Of a stretch of DNA of 64,000 nucleotides, positions 45,212 through 52,255 are shown one piece after another. A program made the position numbers and the translations under genes. The stretch's first letter is position 1. Every line of letters begins with the position of its first letter. The stretch is from positions 32,550 to 96,549 of the forward strand of contig JAJCYY010000007.1 in the NCBI GenBank assembly GCA_029262735.1, written 5' to 3'. The notes below the pieces were generated by a model. That model saw only the letters and a list, made by a program, of their open reading frames with translations. It did not search any database and was not told the DNA's origin. The DNA comes from Chloroflexota bacterium (lineage in GTDB: Bacteria > Chloroflexota > Dehalococcoidia > Lucifugimonadales > Lucifugimonadaceae).

Positions 45212-46534
45212 TCACACCGCCACTGCAGGCGTCGGCGTCACCGGTGGCTTCTCTCCCGGACTTTCCGGTGCTTTCGTGAAGGCCACTATCAGCGCGCCAA
45301 ACGCCATCACCGCCACGCCTGCCCACCAGATCTGATTGTAGGTGCCTGATGCGTCTCGGACATATCCTGCGACCGGACCGCCCGCGCCACCGACGATCAG
45401 GGTGATCGGCATCACGAGCCCTCGAATCGACCCCAGGTGTGCGCGGCCGAAATATTCGGCCCAGATGTAGTTCTGCAGGAACATCATTCCGCCGATTCCC
45501 AGGCCGAAAACAATCATCGACGCGAAGACCATCGGGACGTTCGTCGTATAGATCGTCAGCACGCTTGCGATCGCCAGGAACCCAAAGCCTGCCGCCCCGA
45601 GGTATCTCACAGCGACCCGCCGCACGAGCATGCCCATGGCGAAAGTTGCCGCACCCGCCGCGACTGCATCGAGCGCCGCTGCGATGGAGATGATTCCGGC
45701 GCTCAGTCCCCTGTCCTGGAACGCCGGGATACGGTGTACGCCGACTGTCCCGACGCCCAGTGCGACGAGGCTGAACACCACGACCAGCCGCCAGAACACA
45801 AGCGAGCGGATTGCCTGCGAAGTGGTCCATGCCTGCTCGCCGGAAAAGCGCGGCGCTGTCGGGTCAAACTGCCCATCCGCGCCTGGGACCTCAGGTTCGT
45901 CGCCATCCGGCAAAAGTCCCATGTCTTCAGGCTGTCTTCGGACAAATACCAGGGACAGCGGGACGATGGCACCAGCGCCAATGATGCCGAGCACGACCCA
46001 CGCCGTGCGCCAACCCCAGGCGTCGATGAAGACCTGCGTGAGGGGCAGGAAGACCAGTGCGCCGATCGGAATGCCCAGCGAGGTGTATGCGACAGCTTTG
46101 CCGCGGTTGCGCACGAACCACTTCATCACAGGGACAGTGGTGACCAGGGCGCCGGGTCCAGACATACCGACTAAGCCCATGAGGGTGAAGAAGAGGATCA
46201 GCTGCCACGCAGAGTTGGTGTATCCGAGCCCGATCATGGCGCCGAGGGTCACCAGTGCCGCAACCGGGAGCATGATGCGGGAGCCGAATCTGTCGATCAG
46301 GCTGCCGACGGTTGGGCTTGTTCCGGCGCTTGCCACCTGTCTTGCTGTCGATGCCCAGCCGAACGTGGCGCGGCCGATGCCTAGCTCGTCGCCCATCGGC
46401 TTGATGAAGAGGCCGAAGTTGAGCGAGCCCATGCCCATCGAGACGGCGGCTGCGCTGGCCATGACGCCAACGATGTACCAGCCGTAGAAGGGCTTTTTGC
46501 GAGGTTCGGGGGAGTGATCTTCAGGACCGGACAT
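45212..46534 (-). CDS. Major facilitator superfamily transporter
   Basis: A membrane protein of about 440 residues with 12 predicted helices in two halves. The first half starts KPFYGWYIVGVMASAAAV and has the loop 2-3 motif SLIDRFGSRIMLP. A cytosolic loop of about 55 residues separates the halves. This resembles the oxalate/formate- and monocarboxylate-type MFS branch. It is probably an importer of a small organic acid. The ATG at 46532-46534 (MSGPEDHS) is preferred to the one at 46552. It lies next to two enolase-superfamily genes on the same strand, so it may transport their substrate. Confidence 0.88.
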   Translation of the reverse strand: MSGPEDHSPEPRKKPFYGWYIVGVMASAAAVSMGMGSLNFGLFIKPMGDELGIGRATFGWASTARQVASAGTSPTVGSLIDRFGSRIMLPVAALVTLGAMIGLGYTNSAWQLILFFTLMGLVGMSGPGALVTTVPVMKWFVRNRGKAVAYTSLGIPIGALVFLPLTQVFIDAWGWRTAWVVLGIIGAGAIVPLSLVFVRRQPEDMGLLPDGDEPEVPGADGQFDPTAPRFSGEQAWTTSQAIRSLVFWRLVVVFSLVALGVGTVGVHRIPAFQDRGLSAGIISIAAALDAVAAGAATFAMGMLVRRVAVRYLGAAGFGFLAIASVLTIYTTNVPMVFASMIVFGLGIGGMMFLQNYIWAEYFGRAHLGSIRGLVMPITLIVGGAGGPVAGYVRDASGTYNQIWWAGVAVMAFGALIVAFTKAPESPGEKPPVTPTPAVAV

Positions 46535-46653
46535 GCAGGTGGCCCTGTGCAAGCGCAGATTGCTGCACTACGCGAATGCCCACGTGCGTGAGGTGGATTC
46601 TGTTGTCATCTCGACCGAAGCGGAGAGATCTGACCGTCCTTGTGACGCTTCCC

Positions 46654-46683
46654 GAGAGATTCTGAATCAAGTTCAGAATGACA
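46654..46683. repeat. Interspersed repeat A, copy 2
   Basis: A 30-bp sequence with core GATTCTGAATCAAGTTCAGA. It matches the reverse complement of 49287-49316 at 29 of 30 positions. The repeat is itself an inverted repeat (ATTCTGAA...TTCAGAAT). Confidence 0.8.
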
Positions 46684-46771
46684 AGCATGTGGGCTCGCAG
46701 AGCCCATCGGGTGCAGCCGGATGCCCGCTTCGTGGGCGCGCTCCCGACAGAACTTTCGTGATTGCGCCCGC

Positions 46772-47887
46772 TCAACTCAGCACGCTGATCTTCTGGCGCT
46801 CTACCAGGTCAAAGTCGATCTCTGCGCCGAGGCCCGGCCTGTCGAACTGGGCGATGTTCACCATGCCGTTCGCATCCGGGTCAATGTCCTGGACAAGGCC
46901 GAACTTCTGAGCGCCTGAAGGCAGCAGCACCTCGAACATCGTCGTGTTCTTGATCGCCATGATCACGTGCAGGTTCGCCACGTTGTTCAGCGAGTTGCCA
47001 CCGTGGTGCACCTCGTAGTTCATGTGGAACGCCTCGGCAAGATGCGCCGTCTTGTAGATCGCCGTGATCCCGCCCTTTACCGCAACATCGCCGCGCAGGT
47101 AATCGGTCGCACGTTCGGTGATCCACGGGCCATAGGCAGTGAAGCCGCCCGGTGAGTACTCAGTCGCCAGGATCGGAATATCCAGCTTCTGCCGAAGCTT
47201 CACGTAGTTGTACAGGTCGTCGTCAGCCAGTGGGTCCTCGTACCAGAGAAAACCCAGTTCCTCGATCGCCCGGCCGACTCGCAGAGCGTCGGTGTACTGG
47301 TACGACCAGGTGGAGTCGAGCATGACGGTGTGCTCATCGCCCACGCTTTTTCGCACCGCCTGGCAGACTGCGATGTCGAGGTCTGGAATCGTCGGTGGGT
47401 GAATCTTGTACGCCGTCCAGCCTTCAGATTTCAGCCTCTGGGCCTCTTCGACGTACTTTTCCGGTGTGTCATGAACGGGTGATGAGGCATAAGCGGGGAT
47501 GGATGTGCGATATCCGCCGAGCATCTTGTAGATGGGCAGCCCGGCGATCTTGCCGCTGAGGTCCCAGAGCGCAACATCAACAGCCCCAACGGCGCGAATG
47601 GTGCTGCGACGAACGGCCAGCATGCATGCTTGCCAGAGCTCTTCGCGCTGCAGCGGGTCTTTGCCGATGAGCAATGGCTTGAGGATAGAGATGAGGGTTC
47701 CGGCGTCGATGTTTGCGCCCTGTGATGCGCTGCCGAGCAGAGAGTGGCCGTGGACGCCTTCGTCGGTCGAGATGGTGACGAGGCCCATCTGAGAGGTGCC
47801 GCTGAATGTGCCTGACTTGGGGCTGTAGTTGGTAAGCGGGATCTCGTCCCAGGCGAACAGGGTGACGGTGACATCGGTGATTTTCAT
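46772..47887 (-). CDS. Enolase-superfamily enzyme (mandelate racemase/muconate lactonizing type)
   Basis: A 371-residue paralogue. The capping domain begins MKITDVTVTLFAWDEIPLTN. In the barrel, metal ligands are Asp in HTVMLDSTWSY, Glu in LWYEDPLADD and Glu in ILATEYSPGGF. The second-strand motif is AYKIHPP, a Lys-x-His instead of the more usual Lys-x-Lys, and YEVHHGGNSLNN supplies His residues at the far side. It is clearly different from the paralogues at 33852 and 48053. The substrate is unknown, probably a carboxylated sugar derivative. It follows the next paralogue on the same strand. Confidence 0.87.
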   Translation of the reverse strand: MKITDVTVTLFAWDEIPLTNYSPKSGTFSGTSQMGLVTISTDEGVHGHSLLGSASQGANIDAGTLISILKPLLIGKDPLQREELWQACMLAVRRSTIRAVGAVDVALWDLSGKIAGLPIYKMLGGYRTSIPAYASSPVHDTPEKYVEEAQRLKSEGWTAYKIHPPTIPDLDIAVCQAVRKSVGDEHTVMLDSTWSYQYTDALRVGRAIEELGFLWYEDPLADDDLYNYVKLRQKLDIPILATEYSPGGFTAYGPWITERATDYLRGDVAVKGGITAIYKTAHLAEAFHMNYEVHHGGNSLNNVANLHVIMAIKNTTMFEVLLPSGAQKFGLVQDIDPDANGMVNIAQFDRPGLGAEIDFDLVERQKISVLS

Positions 47888-48052
47888 CTTTTTTTCTCGT
47901 TGGGTGAGGGCTGGTCGGTGCGGATGGCTTGTGGGCGCTATCTAACTTGAGGTTTTTCTCGATGGGTCTCTTCTTGATCTGGCTCACTCGCAGTATTCGT
48001 CAGGTGGAACTGGCTCCCTCCCTGGTGCGAACTGTGATCATTTGGACATGGA

Positions 48053-49222
48053 TCAGCCGTCTATGACGGAAACCCCGCCCTCAGTGAACCGGTCGACGGC
48101 GTCCATGTTCACCTCAACTCCCAGTCCGGGCGCGTGCGGCACCTTTACCCTGCTCTGCTCAACTGTGAAACCGGCTGTGATGTTCTCTCGCACCGGGTGC
48201 GGCGTCCGGTCGAACTCCAGCACCGGCTCGTTCACATACGGCTCTGGCACGAGTTTCGGCGGCGTGAACGGCAGCGTTGCGCACAGATGGAGGGACGCTG
48301 CGAAGCTGATACCGGTGCCCCAGAAGTGCGGGTGCATCTTCACGCCGTGTGCATTCGCCATCTGGCCGATCACCTGCATCTCTGAGATGCCGCCAGCGAC
48401 CGCGATGTCCGGCTGAACGATGTCAAATACACGGTTCGCCAGGCGCGGTGCAAACTCGTGCCGAGTCTTGAGGCCTTCGCCGCCCGAGATGAGTATTGGC
48501 GACTGCTCACGAACTCGCATGTTTGCCGCGTCGTCGTACGAAGGGCACGGCTCCTCGAACCATGAAATATCGGCATCTGCTACCGCTTTCGCAAACTGGA
48601 GGGCAGTTGCCGAATCGTACCCCTCGTTGGCGTCGATCATTAGTCGCGGGGCATCGCCAAGTTGCGACCTGAGCCCGATCACCCTCTCGATGTCCTCCGG
48701 CACGGTCTTGCCGCCGACCTTCATCTTCATGCCCGAGAAGCCCTGCTCTATGTAGCCGTCTGCTTCGGCAAACAGCGCGTCTGGAAAGTCGTTTTCGGTG
48801 TAGTAGAGGCCGGTTGCGTAGACAGGGATGGCGTCTCGCATGCGGCCGCCCAGCAGCTCCCAAACAGGTTTTCCTGCCTGCTTGCCGGCGAGGTCCCAGA
48901 GCGCCATGTCTATGGCCGAGAGCGCGCTCACGTTTGCGTTTGCGAAGCCGTGGGCCTGGTAGAAGGTCTGGAACAGCTGCTGCCAGATGGAGCGGGCGTG
49001 GGCAGGATTTTTACCGATGATGAGCGACGCCAGTTGTTCCAAGGCCGCTCGCGCCTGCGGGTCCGGACCGGCCTCACCCCAGCCAGATGCACCGTCTGCG
49101 TCGTGGACCTGGACCGCTATGACGCCGCGCTTATCGGTCCAGCGTTGGGACCATCCGAATGGCGTGTCCAGTCTGCCGGTGAGGGTTCGTATTTCAACTT
49201 GATTAATTGTCACTGAGTACAC
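48053..49222 (-). CDS. Enolase-superfamily enzyme (mandelate racemase/muconate lactonizing type)
   Basis: A 389-residue paralogue with a canonical Lys-x-Lys motif in GFSGMKMKVGG. Metal ligands are Asp in LMIDANEGYD, Glu in ISWFEEPCPSYD and Glu in LISGGEGLKT. A His is in KMHPHFWGTGI. This set resembles the mandelate racemase and related dehydratase subgroup. The start is GTG, either 49222 or 49213. It is upstream of the paralogue at 46772 and the MFS transporter on the same strand, and they may be expressed together. Confidence 0.87.
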   Translation of the reverse strand: MYSVTINQVEIRTLTGRLDTPFGWSQRWTDKRGVIAVQVHDADGASGWGEAGPDPQARAALEQLASLIIGKNPAHARSIWQQLFQTFYQAHGFANANVSALSAIDMALWDLAGKQAGKPVWELLGGRMRDAIPVYATGLYYTENDFPDALFAEADGYIEQGFSGMKMKVGGKTVPEDIERVIGLRSQLGDAPRLMIDANEGYDSATALQFAKAVADADISWFEEPCPSYDDAANMRVREQSPILISGGEGLKTRHEFAPRLANRVFDIVQPDIAVAGGISEMQVIGQMANAHGVKMHPHFWGTGISFAASLHLCATLPFTPPKLVPEPYVNEPVLEFDRTPHPVRENITAGFTVEQSRVKVPHAPGLGVEVNMDAVDRFTEGGVSVIDG

Positions 49223-49286
49223 TCGAGTATGTAGCTGGCTAAGGGCGTATTTTCTCTTGCAGAGAGTGCAGGATTAGAGAGACGTT

Positions 49287-49316
49287 TGTCATTCTGAACT
49301 CGATTCAGAATCTCTC
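49287..49316. repeat. Interspersed repeat A, copy 3
   Basis: A 30-bp sequence, core TTCTGAACTCGATTCAGAAT. It is the near-exact inverse of 46654-46683, and its right side (49302-49324) matches 16578-16600 at 21 of 23 positions. Confidence 0.8.
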
Positions 49317-49386
49317 AGGCGTCCTCACATGGACGGCAAGATCCCTCGCTTCGCGCGGGATTACACATCTTCACCGCCCTCTTCTA

Positions 49387-50307
49387 TCACGTCAGCTGCG
49401 GCCAATTGCCACCCTGCGCATCCCATCGACTCTTCAGTTCCGTGATCGCCGCCTCGCTGATCGGAAGATCATCCTCGACCTGCCGAATGTTCGATGACAT
49501 GTGAGACGGGTTCTTGGTACCGACTATCGCCACGTCCACCTCAGGCTGGGCCAGGGTGAAGCCCAGCGCCAGGAGAATCGGGTCTTCCGGCTCCTCAGGC
49601 AGCGGACCCGCCTCGGCCAACTCCTTCGCACGCCGCAAATACTCGTTGTCGTAACCTCGTGGCGTCTCCTCGCCCCTGCGGGCACGGCCCCAGGTTCCAC
49701 CGCCAATCGGTCGTTTGACGATCACGCCCATCCCACGCTTTTCCGCCTTTTCAAGCAGGCCGGACGTCCTTGCGCCCTGTTCGGTCAGGTTGAAGCTGGT
49801 CTGCAGGGTGTCGAACAGGCCGGAGTCGACCGCCCAGTGAGCATCCTCGTTGTCACCGCTGTAGCTCACGTGTCGCAGCTTGCCTGCTGCCTTTGCATCC
49901 TGCAGCGCCCGTATGCAGTCGCCGCGTTCAAGCACGTCGATGCCGCAGGAATGAAGCTGCACAATATCGAGGTGGTCGGTGTTGAGGCGCTTGAGGCTGC
50001 GATCGACGCTGTCTGAGACGGTCTCGTAGCTCCACGCCTCGCCCTGGTAGCCGTCCGTAACGTGCCCGGCCTTGGTCGCCAGCACGAACTCGTCCCTGCG
50101 GCCCGAGACGGTCCGACCGATGAGCTCTTCTGAAATGGAGTAGCAGGCGGCGGTGTCGAGAAAGTTGATCCCGGCGTCAAGAGCGGCGTTGAGCACGTCT
50201 CCGGCCTGGTCGACCTGGTCGAAGGATAGTTCGGTGCCAATCTCTGCGAGGCCGACGCCGAGTCGGCTCACTTCAAGACCTGTCTTGCCAAGTGGGACCC
50301 GTTCCAT
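49387..50307 (-). CDS. Aldo/keto reductase
   Basis: A 306-residue (beta/alpha)8 NAD(P)H-dependent oxidoreductase. The catalytic tetrad can be placed as Asp and Tyr in INFLDTAACYSISEE, Lys in VLATKAGH and His in IVQLHSCG. It opens with VPLGKTGLEVSRLGVGLAEIG and the cofactor region contains VAIVGTKNPSH. It probably reduces a sugar or small aldehyde. A strong GGAGG seven bases upstream supports the ATG at 50307. It belongs to the catabolic block with the enolase-superfamily genes. Confidence 0.92.
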   Translation of the reverse strand: MERVPLGKTGLEVSRLGVGLAEIGTELSFDQVDQAGDVLNAALDAGINFLDTAACYSISEELIGRTVSGRRDEFVLATKAGHVTDGYQGEAWSYETVSDSVDRSLKRLNTDHLDIVQLHSCGIDVLERGDCIRALQDAKAAGKLRHVSYSGDNEDAHWAVDSGLFDTLQTSFNLTEQGARTSGLLEKAEKRGMGVIVKRPIGGGTWGRARRGEETPRGYDNEYLRRAKELAEAGPLPEEPEDPILLALGFTLAQPEVDVAIVGTKNPSHMSSNIRQVEDDLPISEAAITELKSRWDAQGGNWPQLT

Positions 50308-50421
50308 TGCATTGCCTCCTGCGAGATGTGATTTTCGTTCAGGCTAGGGTAACTCGGCGAGGTTGGATGGGGTGATTTAAGTTGCTCTGTTTTCCCGGAA
50401 CACGGTCATGCCCCGGCAGAC

Positions 50422-50461
50422 ATCTGAAAAACAAAAGAGGCACGTCACCTGACGTACCTCT
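50422..50461 (-). terminator. Terminator of the DUF5679 microprotein gene
   Basis: On the minus strand AGAGG and ACGTC pair with GACGT and CCTCT around an ACCT-type loop, with one mismatch, and are followed by TTTTGTTTTT. Confidence 0.75.
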
Positions 50462-50535
50462 CCGTTTTCACGAAATTGGGCGGGAACCGGCAGAGAGCCG
50501 TGCATGCCGCCCGGTTAACCCGGCGATCTTAGGAT

Positions 50536-50676
50536 TTAGGACTTGCCGATCTTGAACATCTTTGTGCTGCAGGTGGGGCAGGTGCCCTGTGTTGCAGGCC
50601 GGCCGTTCTTCATCGTGATCTGCTGCGGGCTCTTCATTTCGCGCTTCGTCTTGCACTTCATGCAGTAGGCTTCCAT
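50536..50676 (-). CDS. DUF5679 zinc-ribbon microprotein
   Basis: A 46-residue protein with two Cys pairs, CMKC near the start and CPTC near the end (MEAYCMKCKTKREM; TQGTCPTCSTKMFKIGK), the layout of the DUF5679 family. It is probably a zinc-binding single-domain protein, and its function is unknown. The start ATG 50674-50676 is fixed by GGGAG eight bases upstream; the frame continues to 50733 but without a ribosome binding site. It has its own predicted promoter (TTGCGC/TATAAA, 50742-50769 on the minus strand) and terminator. Confidence 0.85.
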   Translation of the reverse strand: MEAYCMKCKTKREMKSPQQITMKNGRPATQGTCPTCSTKMFKIGKS

Positions 50677-51163
50677 ACGTTTCTCCCTTGCTTGGCTTGC
50701 TAGCCAATGTGCCTTGTTGGACTCCGCAGTCACAGTCCAAATTTATACTGACCGTGAACTTGAGCGCAACTCGACACTACTACAAGATTTCCAACTTGTC
50801 TCTAGTTCAAAAGCAACTTGGCCGCAACTTGCGGTCTTCCAAGGTCTTCAGGGGTGACGTGAATCGACGCTATTTCGGATGAAAAAGTCGCTCAGCGCCC
50901 GTTTACTTTAGTAAACGGGCGTCAGTCAGCTGATTTTCCATCTCGAAAGCATCTGGAGTTGAGTTGGAAGAATTTGTGTTAATTTCGCGAAATTAACCGG
51001 TTCCGGGTGGCGTGATGTTTGTTTCCCAACGTTTCCGAACTTGAGTTCAGTTCAGAAAAACACCTGCTAAAGCCTTACTGGGCTGGCTATAATCGTTGTG
51101 TGGAAACACCTATTTCACACATCTTCGCTGTCTCCACATATCCACAGGCACGGTAGTTCAACC
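50677..51163. promoter_or_regulatory. Control region between the DUF5679 gene and pheS
   Basis: No gene is recognised in this divergent region. It contains a predicted minus-strand promoter (TTTATA 50742-50747 with GCGCAA 50764-50769). It also contains a perfect 11-bp-stem hairpin CGCCCGTTTAC-TTTA-GTAAACGGGCG at 50896-50921. A 20-bp perfect palindrome GTTAATTTCG/CGAAATTAAC is at 50978-50997. A perfect TATAAT at 51088-51093 is probably the -10 box for pheS; no clear -35 is seen. I do not see a T-box leader. Confidence 0.55.
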
Positions 51164-52180
51164 TTGACTTCATCTGCGGCCGAAGAGACGATCTCGTCCC
51201 TGAAAACCGAGGCGCTCGAGCAGTTATCTGCCGCGTCAGATGAGGCTGCACTCGAAAGCTGGCGTGTCGAGTTCATGGGCCGAAAGGGCAGGTTGACCGG
51301 CATTCTGCGGAACCTCGGCTCACTGGAGTCGGATGAGAGGCGGGCAGCGGGCGCAGCGGCGAACAGGCTCAAGGGTGAATTGGAGTCTGCGTTCGAAGAG
51401 CAGGTTGCCGCCGGCAAACGGTCTGGAGCCTCTGGGGCAGCGCCTGACGCTATCGATGTCACTCTTCCCGGCAGGCGGCCCCGGCACGGAAGGCTTCACC
51501 CTTCGACGCAGGTGATTCGGGAGATGCTGGATGCGTTCAACGAGATGGGCTTCCAGACGGTTGAGGGTAACGAAGTAGAGCTGGAGCGATACAACTTCGA
51601 CATGCTGAACATTCCTGCGGACCATCCTGCCAGGGATATGCAGGACACGATCTGGATCAACCGGGAGCGGGATTCGATTGACGGTGGCGTGCTGCTGCGC
51701 ACCCAGACATCGCCTATGCAGCCGCGGACCATGGAACAACAGGACCCACCGGTGCGCATCGTCTCTCCGGGTAAGTGCTTCCGCACCGAGGCGACGGATG
51801 CCACGCACGAGTGGCAGTTTCACCAGGTCGAAGGACTTGCGGTGGATGAAGGACTGTCGTTCGCCGACCTGAAAGGTACGCTGTACGAATTTGCCAGGCG
51901 CCTGTTTGGAGCCGATCGCAAGGTGAGGTTCCGCTGCGACTTCTTTCCGTTTGTTGAGCCGGGCGTCGATATGTCTGTTGACTGGAACGGACGCTGGGTT
52001 GAGATCCTGGGCGCAGGAATGGTGCACCCGCAGGTTCTGCGAAATGTCGGCTATGACCCTGAGAAATACACGGGGTTTGCGTTTGGTGTTGGGCCGGAGC
52101 GGGTTGCGATGCTGAAGTACGGCATCGAAGACATCCGGCACTTCTTCAGCAACGACCTGCGCTTCCTGAGCCAGTTCTGA
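51164..52180 (+). CDS. pheS: Phenylalanine--tRNA ligase alpha subunit
   Basis: Catalytic subunit of the heterotetrameric PheRS, about 338 residues. It has the N-terminal coiled coil, then class II motifs: RPRHGRLHPSTQVIREMLDA (motif 1 region), CFRTEATDATHEWQFHQVEG (motif 2) and FAFGVGPERVAMLKYGIEDI (motif 3). The C-terminus DIRHFFSNDLRFLSQF is typical. The start is uncertain: TTG at 51164 gives a normal N-terminus, while GTG at 51098 would lie at the predicted transcription start. It forms an operon with pheT. Confidence 0.95.
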   Translation: MTSSAAEETISSLKTEALEQLSAASDEAALESWRVEFMGRKGRLTGILRNLGSLESDERRAAGAAANRLKGELESAFEEQVAAGKRSGASGAAPDAIDVTLPGRRPRHGRLHPSTQVIREMLDAFNEMGFQTVEGNEVELERYNFDMLNIPADHPARDMQDTIWINRERDSIDGGVLLRTQTSPMQPRTMEQQDPPVRIVSPGKCFRTEATDATHEWQFHQVEGLAVDEGLSFADLKGTLYEFARRLFGADRKVRFRCDFFPFVEPGVDMSVDWNGRWVEILGAGMVHPQVLRNVGYDPEKYTGFAFGVGPERVAMLKYGIEDIRHFFSNDLRFLSQF

Positions 52181-52255
52181 AGTTCAACTCAAACCGTGGC
52201 TCGCTTTTCCACGGCGTTTACCTCCCAGCGCCCCAAAAGAGACGAAAAGACAAAA

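Noticed and set aside
45630..46487. Plus-strand open frame of 285 codons
   Set aside because: Antisense shadow of the MFS transporter; no family features.
50677..51163. Possible T-box riboswitch before pheS
   Set aside because: No T-box core was found, and the likely -10 box at 51088 leaves too short a leader.
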